Positions 1 to 8,756 of a DNA stretch of 64,000 nt are shown one piece after another (positions within the stretch are counted from its first letter, which is position 1; the number at the start of each line of letters is the position of its first letter). The stretch is taken from positions 1,537,879 through 1,601,878 of the forward strand of contig NZ_LT985361.1 in assembly GCF_900269665.1 (NCBI RefSeq), written 5' to 3'. The DNA comes from Nocardia suismassiliense. GTDB taxonomy: Bacteria > Actinomycetota > Actinomycetes > Mycobacteriales > Mycobacteriaceae. The position numbers and the translations under genes are program-made. The notes under the pieces are model-generated. The model saw nothing but the letters and a program-made list of their open reading frames with translations, was not told the DNA's origin and did not search any database.

Positions 1-1
1 C

Positions 2-472
2 GAATTGGTCGAGCCGCTGCGTCTGCTGTTCAAGGACGAGGTGCGCGCGGTCGGCCGCGAGCTCGGGCTGCCCGAGGAGATCGTCGGCCGCCAGCCGTTC
101 CCCGGACCCGGTCTCGCCATCCGCATCGTCGGCGAGGTCACCGAGGACCGGCTCGTCACGCTGCGCCAGGCCGACGCCATCGCGCGCGAGGAGCTCACCG
201 CGGCGGGGCTGGATCGGCAGATCTGGCAGTGTCCCGTGGTGCTGCTCGCGGACGTGCGCAGCGTCGGCGTGCAAGGCGACGGCCGCACCTACGGTCACCC
301 GATCGTGCTGCGCCCGGTGTCCAGCGAGGACGCGATGACCGCCGACTGGACTCGGCTGCCTTACGAGGTGCTCGAGCGGATCTCCACTCGGATCACCAAT
401 GAGGTGCCGGAGGTCAACCGGGTCGTCCTCGATGTGACCAGCAAGCCGCCGGGCACCATCGAATGGGAGTGA
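2..472 (+). CDS. guaA: GMP synthase (glutamine-hydrolysing), C-terminal part
   Basis: This is the 3' end of guaA; the 5' part lies outside the window. GMP synthase aminates XMP to GMP with glutamine and ATP. The visible 156 residues are the C-terminal dimerisation domain. They contain the conserved [13 protein letters not shown] stretch and the family C-terminal end (KPPGTIEWE), so the C-terminus is intact. The frame is open to base 2. A strong hairpin terminator follows 20 bp later. Identity is very secure from these motifs. The gene is convergent with the small membrane protein that ends at 536. Confidence 0.97.
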   Translation, partial: ELVEPLRLLFKDEVRAVGRELGLPEEIVGRQPFPGPGLAIRIVGEVTEDRLVTLRQADAIAREELTAAGLDRQIWQCPVVLLADVRSVGVQGDGRTYGHPIVLRPVSSEDAMTADWTRLPYEVLERISTRITNEVPEVNRVVLDVTSKPPGTIEWE

Positions 473-491
473 ATCCCTGCTAACGCAACAA

Positions 492-527
492 GAATGGCCC
501 GTCCGATGGACGGGCCATTCTTTGTTT
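492..527. terminator. Intrinsic terminator between convergent genes
   Basis: A 13-bp stem (492-504 paired with 508-520) with a 3-nt loop is followed by TTTGTTT at 521-527. It lies between the guaA stop and the stop of the minus-strand gene at 536, so it ends guaA transcription and may also act on the opposite strand. Confidence 0.9.
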
Positions 528-535
528 CGCCTCGA

Positions 536-751
536 TCAGCCGCGTTTGCGCGGGGAGACCACCAGCACGATGCCGACGATGATGGCGGCGAGCACCACGA
601 TCCAGCCGACCGGGACCACGCTGGTCGTCGGCCACGACGACGGGCCGACGAAGGCCCAGGCGCTCACGCCGAGGGCGAGCAGTCCGACGATCAGCAGTGA
701 GGCGGAGGGGCCGCGGCGGGCCTCGGTGGATTCATTGGACTTGTCAGCCAC
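536..751 (-). CDS. Small two-helix membrane protein downstream of PspC/LiaF-like gene
   Basis: This 71-residue protein has two hydrophobic segments (about residues 18-35 and 43-63) and a basic C-terminal end (SPRKRG). No family was recognised. The GTG start at 751 was chosen because GGAGG lies 6 nt upstream, and because it overlaps the stop of the preceding gene by 8 bp (GTGGCTGA), a typical translational-coupling arrangement. An upstream ATG at 781 would overlap the neighbour by 38 bp and is less likely. The gene is the second in an operon with the PspC-domain protein, so a role in the same membrane-stress module is inferred only from context. Confidence 0.75.
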   Translation of the reverse strand: MADKSNESTEARRGPSASLLIVGLLALGVSAWAFVGPSSWPTTSVVPVGWIVVLAAIIVGIVLVVSPRKRG

Positions 752-2399
752 GGTGCACCTCCGCGTTTCCGGCTCGGACATTGATATTCAGATCGAGCAC
801 GGGCGCACCCTCGGTGGTCGGGCCGGTCAGGCCGTTGACGCACTGGACCTCACCCATGGTCTGGGTGCACTGGGTGTCGACCTTCATGTTGTTCGGCAGC
901 CACACCTGGAAGTCGCCCATCCGGACCTCGACATCGACGGTGCGGTTCTCGGTGAGGTTCAGCCGGCGCAGATCCAGCGTGCCCGATCCCATGTTGACGG
1001 TGTAGTGCGACTGCAACTCGCTGACCGTGGTCGGTGTCCAGTCGTGTTGGCCCATCGCGCCGCGGTCGAAGTCGATCGGTCCGATCGCCGAGGCGAGCAG
1101 GACGAATCCGGCCAGCGGAGCGGTCAGCACCAGCAGGCCGTACCCGCGTCGCAGGAACGCGCCGAGGACCAGGCCGAGCCCGATCACCGCCAAGGCGGCC
1201 GCCGCGATCCGGCCGGGCGTCATCCACTCGACACCCGAGGCGGCCAGTGCGCCCGCACCGGCGGCGGCGAGAATGGCCAGGCCGAGCACCACCGGCGTCA
1301 GCCGGGAGCGTGGCCGCCGCGGCGGCGGCGCGACGATGGTGCGCACCGGGGTCGGCTCGGGCAGATCCCAGGCGAGTGGGGCGACGCCGAGCGGATCCCA
1401 GGATGGCGGGGTCGTGCGGCCGAGGGTGGCCGGGGTCGGCGGCTTCAGCACGGCGGAGGTGTCGGCGCCGGACGATCGCAGGGTGCTGCTCGGTGCCTCC
1501 TTGCTGAGCGACGGAGTGTCGGTGTCGGCCCGGCCGGGCGCGGCGGAAGCCGTTGGGCCTGCGGCAGTTCCAGGGTCGATGACCTCGGTGGTGTTGCCGC
1601 CCTTGTCGAGTCGGACAGTGTCCGGTGTCGCGTCGTATCCGCCTGGTGCGTCACCCTTTTCGGACCGGGTCGCGGAATCGCTTGCCGCAGAGCCTTGATC
1701 GCTCGCCTCTCGCTTACGCAGCAGGTCCGTGTCGGCCTCGTGCACCTGGCCGGTGTCGCTCACCTGGTGCGGCAGCACGGTTTCGGTGCTCGACGTTTCC
1801 GGTACATAGGCGTCCGGCAGCTTGGTGTACGGCGTGTACACGCTGGTCGGCGGCGCATAGACGTCGCTGGTAGTGCGCGGCGCGCCCTGCGGGAAGACCG
1901 CACCGGGGTAGCCGGTCGCCATGATCCCGTTGTCCGCGATGTACCCGCTGAACTCACTGGTGGTCCCCGGCGGTGGCTCCGGATTGCGCAGGTGCATCAT
2001 CCACCAGCCGGCCAGCATCAACGCCATGCTGATCAGTCCCGACCCGCCGAGGCCGACCCCGACCGGGCCCATCGTGCTCACCGCGATGGCGAGCGCGACG
2101 ATCAATACGATCGTTTTGGTCTGCGACTGCGAGCTGTGCCCCTTGCCGACCAGCGACTCCGCCGCCGACGACTCGTCACCGGCGGCGCTGAACAGCAGCC
2201 AGGCCAGCAGATAGAGCACGACTCCGGAGCCGCCGAAGATCGCGGACACCACGAAGGCCACCCGCACCAGTACCGGATCGACGTTGTACCGCTGCGCGAA
2301 CCCGGCCGCCACGCCGGCGATCGGTCCCTGCCGAGGCAATCGCGCCGGGCGCGTACGCCAGATCTGCTGGAGCTGATCCCCGAAGCTCGTTTTCGTCAT
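744..2399 (-). CDS. PspC-domain, LiaF-like membrane protein
   Basis: The 551-residue protein begins with a PspC domain (about residues 15-70; GVAAGFAQRYNVDPVLVRV followed by a hydrophobic helix). Further membrane helices lie near residues 95-125, and a long Pro/Ser/Thr-rich linker spans about residues 130-340. A second membrane block follows near 350-440. The C-terminal domain resembles the LiaF/cell-wall-active-antibiotic response domain (LDLRRLNL, VEVRMGDFQVWLP). LiaF-like proteins restrain envelope-stress two-component systems. It is divergent from a PspC-fused histidine kinase, which fits that role. The ATG at 2399 (MTKTSFGDQL) is preferred over those at 2408 and 2426 because it starts right at the conserved region. 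Exact function is inferred. Confidence 0.85.
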   Translation of the reverse strand: MTKTSFGDQLQQIWRTRPARLPRQGPIAGVAAGFAQRYNVDPVLVRVAFVVSAIFGGSGVVLYLLAWLLFSAAGDESSAAESLVGKGHSSQSQTKTIVLIVALAIAVSTMGPVGVGLGGSGLISMALMLAGWWMMHLRNPEPPPGTTSEFSGYIADNGIMATGYPGAVFPQGAPRTTSDVYAPPTSVYTPYTKLPDAYVPETSSTETVLPHQVSDTGQVHEADTDLLRKREASDQGSAASDSATRSEKGDAPGGYDATPDTVRLDKGGNTTEVIDPGTAAGPTASAAPGRADTDTPSLSKEAPSSTLRSSGADTSAVLKPPTPATLGRTTPPSWDPLGVAPLAWDLPEPTPVRTIVAPPPRRPRSRLTPVVLGLAILAAAGAGALAASGVEWMTPGRIAAAALAVIGLGLVLGAFLRRGYGLLVLTAPLAGFVLLASAIGPIDFDRGAMGQHDWTPTTVSELQSHYTVNMGSGTLDLRRLNLTENRTVDVEVRMGDFQVWLPNNMKVDTQCTQTMGEVQCVNGLTGPTTEGAPVLDLNINVRAGNAEVHRG

Positions 2400-2565
2400 G
2401 GTTCCCATAGTGTGCCTGACCAGCACATCCGCACATCGGGGATAACCCTGAAGAATTTACTGATCCTTTTGGACTCGCCCGGTCAGGTCGTCATCCGGGC
2501 ACAGGCAGAAGATCAGGGGGATTCCTGATGGCTAGCTGTCGGCGGATCGTGCCACTATCGAATGC

Positions 2566-3939
2566 ATGTACCCGTCTGCGCCCTCGTTCGACACCCGAGG
2601 GTTCGATACCACGCGGGGGTTCGAGGCCGCGCGCGGTTTCGGGCCCGCGCCGGTGTTCGATCCCGGGCCGCCGCCGCACGCCCGGATGGTGCGGCGTTCG
2701 GGCGGCCGGATCATCGGCGGCGTGGCGGGCGGCATCGCCGATCACCTCGGCGTCGACGTGTTCAAGGTCCGGATGGCGTTCGTGCTGCTCGCCGCGGCCG
2801 GGGCGGGCTTCGTCGCGTACGGGTTGCTGTGGATCTTCACGCCCGGCGGCTCCGATGTAGCGAAGGCGCCCGGTTCCGAGCGACGGCAGGCCATCGGTCT
2901 CGCCATGCTCGGGATCGGTCTCGCCATCGGGGTGTCTTGGCTGTTCAGCGGCACCGCGGCGAGCGTGATCGCGCCCATCATCGTGGTCGCCATCGGTGCG
3001 GCGCTGGTGTGGCGGGAGTACGACGCCGACGGCCCCAGGTCGCTGCTCGGTCTGCCCGCGCGCCCCTCGGTGGTGACGTGGGCGCGCATCGTGGCGGGCG
3101 GCACGCTGATCGTGGCCGGGCTCGGGGTGGTGGTGCTGGCCAGGATCGATCTGAGCTCGCTCGGGTCCGCGCTGATAGCGGTGGCCGTCACGCTGGTCGG
3201 CGCCGGGCTGCTCACGGTTCCGCTGTGGCTGCGGATGATGCGGGCGCTGAACGCCGAACGCTCCGCGCGCATCCGCAATGAAGAGCGCGAGGAGATCGCC
3301 TCACACCTGCACGATTCGGTGCTGCAGACGCTGGCCCTGATCCAGCGCCAGGCCGGTGACCCGCAGGAGGTGGTGCGGCTGGCCCGCAGCCAGGAGCGGG
3401 AACTGCGCAAATGGTTGTTCGAGGATGCCGGTCCGGCGCAGTCGAGCCTGGCCGCCGCGCTGCGCACCATCGCGGGCGAGGTGGAGGATCAGCACGGCGT
3501 GAAGGTGACCCCGGTGACCGTCGGTGATGTGTCGATGGATATCGGCGAGACCGGTTCCGGCCTGCCCAAGGAACATTTCACCGCGCTGCTCGGTGCCACC
3601 AGGGAGGCACTGGTCAATGCCGCCAAACACGCGGGCGTCCCGGAGATCGACCTGTTCGCCGAGACCGAACCGCACCAGGTGAGCATTTTCGTGCGCGACC
3701 GCGGCGCCGGTTTCGACACCACCGCCGTGCCGCAGGACCGGCAGGGTCTGGCGAAATCCGTCCGCGGCCGGATCGAACGCCGCGGCGGCCAGGTGGAGAT
3801 CCTGTCCACTCCCGGTCGCGGCACCGAGGTGCGAATCATGATGCCGCGCACGGATTCCGGTGAGCCGGAGCACCCGGCGGCGGAAGCGGCCGAGGCGGCC
3901 GTCGACCCAGAGCAGGTGCCGGTTCATCCCGGGCAGTGA
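2566..3939 (+). CDS. PspC-domain sensor histidine kinase
   Basis: The 457-residue protein has an N-terminal PspC domain (about residues 43-105, GGRIIGGVAGGIADHLGV), several membrane helices (about 105-220), then a HisKA_3-type dimerisation helix. That helix contains SHLHDSVLQT, with His249 as the likely phospho-acceptor. A HATPase domain follows (N-box TREALVNAAKHAG; G-box VRDRGAGFD; C-terminal GRGTEVRIMMP). It would phosphorylate the NarL-type regulator encoded next. The arrangement with the divergent LiaF-like gene resembles LiaFSR-type envelope-stress sensing. Two ATGs lie close together (2562 and 2566); only 2566 is in this frame. Confidence 0.9.
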   Translation: MYPSAPSFDTRGFDTTRGFEAARGFGPAPVFDPGPPPHARMVRRSGGRIIGGVAGGIADHLGVDVFKVRMAFVLLAAAGAGFVAYGLLWIFTPGGSDVAKAPGSERRQAIGLAMLGIGLAIGVSWLFSGTAASVIAPIIVVAIGAALVWREYDADGPRSLLGLPARPSVVTWARIVAGGTLIVAGLGVVVLARIDLSSLGSALIAVAVTLVGAGLLTVPLWLRMMRALNAERSARIRNEEREEIASHLHDSVLQTLALIQRQAGDPQEVVRLARSQERELRKWLFEDAGPAQSSLAAALRTIAGEVEDQHGVKVTPVTVGDVSMDIGETGSGLPKEHFTALLGATREALVNAAKHAGVPEIDLFAETEPHQVSIFVRDRGAGFDTTAVPQDRQGLAKSVRGRIERRGGQVEILSTPGRGTEVRIMMPRTDSGEPEHPAAEAAEAAVDPEQVPVHPGQ

Positions 3940-4061
3940 CCGTTGTTTGCAGTGAGTTCGGTCGACTCACGGCCATATGTGGTACCGATGGGGTGTGGGC
4001 GGCCCGTGGGCGGCCCGCGCGCCAGGGTGGGTCGATCCACCGACAGTTGAGGAGAAGCAGG

Positions 4062-4703
4062 GTGGCCGTGCGGGTCTTTCTTGTTGATGATCACGCAGTG
4101 TTCCGGTCGGGTGTGCGGGCGGAGTTGAGCCGAGAGACCGACATGGAAGTGGTCGGTGAGGCCGGGGGAGTCGCCGAGGCGATCGCCGGGATCAAGGCGA
4201 CCAAGCCGGATGTCGTGCTGCTCGACGTGCATATGCCTGATGGTGGTGGCGTCGCGGTGCTCGCGGGTATCGAAGAGGGACCGGTGTGTCTGGCGCTCAG
4301 CGTCTCCGATGCCGCCGAGGACGTGATCGCGGTGATTCGCGCGGGTGCGAGAGGGTATGTGACCAAGACGATTTCGGGCGCCGAACTGGCCGATGGTATC
4401 CGCCGGGTGTCCGGCGGCGACGCGGTGTTCAGCCCGCGGCTGGCCGGGTTCGTGCTCGACTCGTTCACCGGCAAATCGCAGGTGCCCGAGCCACCGCTGG
4501 ACCCGGAGCTCGATTCGCTGACCCCGCGGGAACTGGAGGTGCTGCGGCTGCTCGCGCGCGGCTACACCTACCGCGAGATCGCCGAAAACCTGTTCATCTC
4601 GGTGAAGACCGTGGAAACCCACGCGTCCAATGTGCTGCGCAAAACCCAGCAGTCGAACCGGAATGCGTTGACCCGCTGGGCCCATCACCGGCGCATCGAC
4701 TGA
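4062..4703 (+). CDS. NarL/LuxR-family response regulator
   Basis: The 213-residue two-domain regulator has a receiver domain with acidic pocket Asp9/Asp10, phospho-acceptor Asp55 (VVLLDVHMPD) and the conserved Lys of the YVTKTIS stretch. The C-terminal LuxR helix-turn-helix reads LTPRELEVLRLLARG through SVKTVETH. The GTG start at 4062 is chosen because GAGGAG lies about 8 nt upstream and because the receiver begins immediately. An in-frame GTG at 3936 overlaps the kinase stop, but it would add 42 residues not seen in the family. It is the cognate regulator of the PspC kinase by position. Confidence 0.92.
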   Translation: MAVRVFLVDDHAVFRSGVRAELSRETDMEVVGEAGGVAEAIAGIKATKPDVVLLDVHMPDGGGVAVLAGIEEGPVCLALSVSDAAEDVIAVIRAGARGYVTKTISGAELADGIRRVSGGDAVFSPRLAGFVLDSFTGKSQVPEPPLDPELDSLTPRELEVLRLLARGYTYREIAENLFISVKTVETHASNVLRKTQQSNRNALTRWAHHRRID

Positions 4704-4715
4704 TCTGCGCCGGGA

Positions 4716-5840
4716 TTACATCACCGCGATGATGACGGCGATGATGATGACCAGACCGATCAGCAGTCCGATGGCGATGGCCAGCGGCGCGTTGCTGGCC
4801 TGCGGTGTTTTGGTCCGCTGCGGCGCGGGGGCCGCGGCAGCAGCGCCCACCGGGGCGCGGTGCGGGCGCGGCAGCGGGGTCGAGTGCGGACTGCGCAGGC
4901 CGGACGCCGAATTGCGCGCCGCCCACGCCGGAATGGTGCCGTCCTCGGTACGCACCGGCGCGCCGATGATGTAGGGCCCGGTCCCGGGACCGAAAGCCGC
5001 GGTGAGGATTTCATCCCTGGCCTCGGCCATCGTCGGCCGGCGCTGCGGCGCGGGCTCGAGCATGTGCAGCAGTGCGTCGGTGAGCATTCCGCTGCGCGTC
5101 GGCGGAATGATCTGCGCCATGGCCGCGCGATGCACCAGCACATCGCTGTCCTCGTCGAGACCGAACGGCGGCTGCCCCTCGATCGCGGTGTACAGCGTGG
5201 CGCCGAGGGAGAATACGTCGCTGGCCGTGGTCGGCTGCGCGCCGCGGGCCACCTCCGGCGGCAGGTAGGCGGGGGTGCCGCCGATCACACCGTCGGGATC
5301 GTCGGAGTGCTCGCCCGCGCCGCGCGAGATGCCGAAGTCACTGAGCTTGGCCATGCCGACGATCGGACCGCGGTCGGCGACAAGGATATTGCCGGGTTTG
5401 ATGTCGCGGTGCGTGATGCCCGCCGCGTGCGCGGCGGCCAGTGCGTCGGCGACCTGCGCGCCGATCTGCGCCACCTCGATCGGGGGCAGCGTGTCCACCA
5501 GCGCGAGCGCCTTGGCCACGTTGCGCGAGGGTAAGTGCTCCATCACCAGCCAGGGCTCGCCCGCCTCGAGCACCACGTCGTACACGGCGATCGCGTGCTC
5601 GTGCGAGAGCTTGGCCGCGACCCGGCCCTCGTGCATGATCTGGCTGCGGATCTCGTTGGCCTCTGCTTCCGGCAGCCCGGCCGTCGAGAGGACCTGTTTG
5701 ATGGCGACGTCCCGGTCGAGCAGCCGGTCGTGCGCGAGCCACACCGCGCCCATGCCACCGCCACCCAGCTTCGACTGCAGCCGGTAGCGGCCGGCAACCA
5801 GATAGTCGGGGCCGACAATGGGACGAGCGCGTTCGGTCAC
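4716..5840 (-). CDS. Membrane-anchored serine/threonine protein kinase
   Basis: The 374-residue PknB-type kinase has a glycine-rich loop (KLGGGGMGAVW), a VAIK lysine, the catalytic loop HRDIKPGN, a DFG motif (LSDFGISRG) and an activation segment ending in GTPAYLPPEVA, so all catalytic residues are present. A Pro/Ala/Thr-rich linker (about residues 280-345) leads to a single C-terminal transmembrane helix that ends the protein. There is therefore no extracellular sensor domain. GTG at 5840 (VTERARPIVG) is the start next to the kinase fold; the frame stays open far upstream but without family similarity. It is convergent with the response regulator (12 bp gap). Substrates are unknown. Confidence 0.92.
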   Translation of the reverse strand: MTERARPIVGPDYLVAGRYRLQSKLGGGGMGAVWLAHDRLLDRDVAIKQVLSTAGLPEAEANEIRSQIMHEGRVAAKLSHEHAIAVYDVVLEAGEPWLVMEHLPSRNVAKALALVDTLPPIEVAQIGAQVADALAAAHAAGITHRDIKPGNILVADRGPIVGMAKLSDFGISRGAGEHSDDPDGVIGGTPAYLPPEVARGAQPTTASDVFSLGATLYTAIEGQPPFGLDEDSDVLVHRAAMAQIIPPTRSGMLTDALLHMLEPAPQRRPTMAEARDEILTAAFGPGTGPYIIGAPVRTEDGTIPAWAARNSASGLRSPHSTPLPRPHRAPVGAAAAAPAPQRTKTPQASNAPLAIAIGLLIGLVIIIAVIIAVM

Positions 5841-6250
5841 GGTGCGAGGGTAGCGGAAAACAAGGTGCCCTACGGAGTTTGCTGACACGAACCGCGCCCT
5901 GGTTTTTGCCGACCTCGAACGCCGGTGCCGCCCTTGGTAGTCGATCTGTCTGCCGCCTCGTGGGTCGTGGTCGGCGGCCGTCGTCACTGTGACATCCGCT
6001 CGCGGGCGGGTCCTGACTCGCTGCCGCGATAACGACTGCGTACAGACCGAGCCGCGGTTTACAACGGCATCATTTCGAAATCGCGGGCGCGGGGGTGGGC
6101 TCTTGACGGAACCCGGGGGTCGGTTTCTACTGAGCAGATATCGAACGTATATTCGATACGGATCGATAGCTGAATCGGTGCTGACCCCTGTATCTGGGGG
6201 TTCGTTCCGTGGCGTCGCCTCGGGTCCATCGTGGGAAGTAGGTGGTAGAG
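5841..6250. other. 410-bp divergent intergenic region between kinase and imuA'
   Basis: No gene is supported here. The region must hold the promoters of the divergent kinase gene and of imuA'. The only specific element recognised is the LexA box at 6141-6156. Composition is slightly AT-richer around 6130-6180 than in the flanking genes. Confidence 0.6.
6141..6156 (+). promoter_or_regulatory. LexA (SOS) box upstream of imuA'
   Basis: TCGAACGTATATTCGA matches the mycobacterial LexA consensus TCGAAC-N4-GTTCGA at 11 of 12 defined positions (A replaces G at the seventh). It lies 95 bp before the imuA' start, as expected for damage induction of imuA'-imuB. Confidence 0.8.
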
Positions 6251-7039
6251 ATGGGTTCGGATGCGAAATCGCAGGAGGGGGCACAACCGCAGGCGGTGCC
6301 GCGCGGGATAGCTCGGGAGAGCCCGCCCACGGTGGCTGAGCTGCGCAGAAGAATGGCGGCGATACCCGGTCGCGGCGAAGCGGCGGCCGAGCGTATTCCG
6401 CTGGACGCCGAACTGCGCCGGGAGTCGCTCGCGGTGCCGCCCGCGCTCGCCGCGCTGTTGCCCGGTGGTGGCCTGACGAAGGGGTCGGTCGTGTCCTACA
6501 CGGGCGCCCGGTCGCTGCTGGCCGGCCTGCTCGCCGCGGTGACCGAGGACGGTGGGCACGCCGCGGTGGTCGGGGTGCCCCGGCTCGGCCTGCTCGCCGC
6601 GGTGGAGATGGGCGCGCAGCTGGAGCGGCTGGCTGTGATCCCCGATCCGGGCCCGGACCCGGTGGAGGTGGCCGCCGTCCTGCTCGACGGCCTCGACCTG
6701 GTGGTGCTCGGCCTCGGCGGTACCGCCGTCGCCCCGGCGCGCACCCGGGTGATCGCCGCACGCGCCCGCAGCAAGGGCGCCACTCTGGTGGTCACCGACG
6801 GCCGCTGGCCCGGCGCCGCCCTGCACCTCGACGCGCGCATCGCCGGTTACTCGGGCCTCGGGCACGGCCGCGGCCGCCTGCACTCCCTCGGTCTCGAGGT
6901 CGAGGTGCGCGGCAAAGCGGGCCCGCCCCGGCGCGGCCGCCTCGACCTCCGTTCGAACGCCGGCCGGGTCGAGTGGGCGGCGCACGAAACACCTACGCGC
7001 ACCGCCGCACCGGTCGACGCCAGGGAAGCGGCGTCGTGA
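6251..7039 (+). CDS. imuA': ImuA', SOS mutasome accessory protein
   Basis: The 262-residue protein matches the ImuA'/RecA-like accessory family found next to imuB in actinobacteria. With ImuB and DnaE2 it carries out damage-induced translesion synthesis. The expected RecA-like core is visible (LPGGGLTKGSVVSYTG, then VVGVPRLGLLAAVEMGAQLERLAVI). The P-loop position reads GARSLLAG without the GKT/S, so nucleotide binding is doubtful, as is usual for this family. ATG 6251 is used; an in-frame GTG at 6242 is an alternative. imuB follows 109 bp later on the same strand and a LexA box lies upstream. Confidence 0.88.
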   Translation: MGSDAKSQEGAQPQAVPRGIARESPPTVAELRRRMAAIPGRGEAAAERIPLDAELRRESLAVPPALAALLPGGGLTKGSVVSYTGARSLLAGLLAAVTEDGGHAAVVGVPRLGLLAAVEMGAQLERLAVIPDPGPDPVEVAAVLLDGLDLVVLGLGGTAVAPARTRVIAARARSKGATLVVTDGRWPGAALHLDARIAGYSGLGHGRGRLHSLGLEVEVRGKAGPPRRGRLDLRSNAGRVEWAAHETPTRTAAPVDAREAAS

Positions 7040-7148
7040 GGGCCGAGGTGCTTGCCTCGGCTACCTCGAGCGGCGCGGCACCGAGCTCGGCGGGCCTGCC
7101 GATCGATGCGGCCGCAGGCGGCGGAGCCGATATGCGCGGTGCGGCACC

Positions 7149-8756
7149 GTGATCCTGCCCAGCCGAGCGAAGGGCGCGGCGCGGGTGTTGGCGCTGTGGT
7201 GCCCGGATTGGCCCGCGGTCGCCGCCGCCGCGGTGGCTGGGCTGCCCGCGAACCAGCCGGTGGCCGTGCTCTTCGCCAACCGGGTGATCGCGTGTTCGGC
7301 GATCGCGCGCGCCGACGGGGTGCGGCGCGGGCTGAAGCGGCGGGAGGCGCAGGCGAAGTGTCCCGATCTGTTTCTGGCGCAGGCGGATCCGGATCGGGAC
7401 GCGCGGTTGTTCGAGCCGGTGGTGGCGGCCGTGGACGCGACGGTGCCCGGGGTGGAGGTGCTGCGGCCAGGGCTACTGGTGCTCGGCGCGCGCGGTGCCG
7501 CCCGGTTCTTCGGTTCCGAGGAGACGGCGGCCGAGCGGCTCGTCGACGCGGCGGCCGCCACCGGGGTGGAGGCGCAGATCGGCATCGCCGACGAGTTGTC
7601 CACGGCGGTGATCGCCGCCCGGCGCGGCGCGATCGTGCCCGTCGGGGCGGGTGCGCGGTTCCTCGCGCCGATGCCGGTGCGTGAGCTCGCGGTCGAGCCG
7701 AGCCTGGCCGCGCCGGAGCGCGACGACTTGGTGGATCTGTTGCACCGCTTGGGTTTACGCCGCATCGGTGATTTCGCCGCGCTGTCGCCCGCCGAGGTCG
7801 CCTCGCGGTTCGGCGCCGACGCCGTGCTGGCGCACCGGTGTGCGCAGGCCCAGCCGGAGCGCCCACCCTCCGCGCGGCAGCCACCCAAGGATCTGACGGT
7901 GCAGTATCCCTGCGACCCGCCGATCGAACGGGTCGACGCCGCCGCCTTCGCGGGCCGCATGCTCGCCGCCCAACTGCACGCCGAGCTGTCGAACGCGGGC
8001 CTGGCCTGCACCCGATTATCGATCTTCGCGGAAACCGATGCGGGGGAGGAACTTTCGCGGATCTGGCGGTGTGCCGAACCGCTGACCCCGGACGGCACCG
8101 CCGACCGGGTGCGCTGGCAGTTGGACGGCTGGCTCACCCGGCGCGACCGGCCCACCGCGCCGATCACCCTGCTGCGCCTGGAACCGGTCGAGGTGGTGGC
8201 GGCGGGTGCGCTGCAGCTCGGGCTGTGGGGTGGTGTCGGCGAGGAAGAAGAGCGGGCCCGGCGCGCGCTGGTCCGGGTGCAGGGTCTGCTCGGTGGCGAA
8301 GCGGTGCGGGTCGGCGTGCTCAGCGGCGGCCGCGGGCCCGTCGAGCGCATCACGCTGGTCGCGCTCGGTGACGAACCCGTGCCCGCCGCCGACCCGGCCC
8401 AGCCGTGGCCGGGCCGGTTACCCGAGCCCGCCCCCGCGCTGCTTCTGCTCAATCGGCCGCAGGTCCGGCTGGAAGCGGTGGACGGCACGCCGATCCAGGT
8501 CACCGAACGTGCCCTGTTCAGCGCCGACCCGGCCCGCCTGCACTGGGGCAGCAGGCAGTGGCGGCTGACCGCCTGGGCGGGGCCGTGGCCGGTGGACGAA
8601 CGCTGGTGGGTGCCGGAGCCGACCGAGAACGCCGACGCCCCAATCACTTTCACCGCACGCGCGCAGGTCCAGCTGGACGGTGCGCCGCCCGACGTCCGGG
8701 TGCTACTGCTCGTCTACCACGACGAGATCTGGCGCGCCGAAGGACTTTACGACTGA
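7149..8756 (+). CDS. imuB: ImuB, catalytically inactive Y-family polymerase homologue
   Basis: The 535-residue protein is a DinB/Y-family-like protein. The palm acidic residues are missing: the first motif reads LALWCPDWP and the second region reads PGLLVLGARG rather than the usual acidic pair. It therefore serves as a scaffold, not a polymerase. The clamp-binding motif QLGLWGG is present near residue 356, which is how ImuB docks on the beta clamp and recruits DnaE2 and ImuA'. GTG 7149 is the only start candidate near the fold; no clear Shine-Dalgarno is seen. The last 10 bp overlap the convergent methyltransferase gene. Confidence 0.93.
   Translation: MILPSRAKGAARVLALWCPDWPAVAAAAVAGLPANQPVAVLFANRVIACSAIARADGVRRGLKRREAQAKCPDLFLAQADPDRDARLFEPVVAAVDATVPGVEVLRPGLLVLGARGAARFFGSEETAAERLVDAAAATGVEAQIGIADELSTAVIAARRGAIVPVGAGARFLAPMPVRELAVEPSLAAPERDDLVDLLHRLGLRRIGDFAALSPAEVASRFGADAVLAHRCAQAQPERPPSARQPPKDLTVQYPCDPPIERVDAAAFAGRMLAAQLHAELSNAGLACTRLSIFAETDAGEELSRIWRCAEPLTPDGTADRVRWQLDGWLTRRDRPTAPITLLRLEPVEVVAAGALQLGLWGGVGEEEERARRALVRVQGLLGGEAVRVGVLSGGRGPVERITLVALGDEPVPAADPAQPWPGRLPEPAPALLLLNRPQVRLEAVDGTPIQVTERALFSADPARLHWGSRQWRLTAWAGPWPVDERWWVPEPTENADAPITFTARAQVQLDGAPPDVRVLLLVYHDEIWRAEGLYD

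Noticed and set aside
522..2528. 668-codon plus-strand open frame opposite the PspC/LiaF-like gene
   Set aside because: It is a GC-rich antisense shadow: Arg/Gly/Ala-rich, no motifs, and the minus strand encodes a clear PspC protein with a ribosome-site-coupled downstream gene.
3936..4061. 42-codon N-terminal extension of the response regulator
   Set aside because: Receiver domains begin at the residue after GTG 4062, and GAGGAG precedes that start; the overlapping GTGA at 3936 is more likely coincidental.
5841..6761. N-terminal extension of the Ser/Thr kinase by about 300 codons
   Set aside because: Kinases of this type start near the Gly-rich loop; the extension is Arg/Pro-rich, crosses the LexA box and the start of imuA'.
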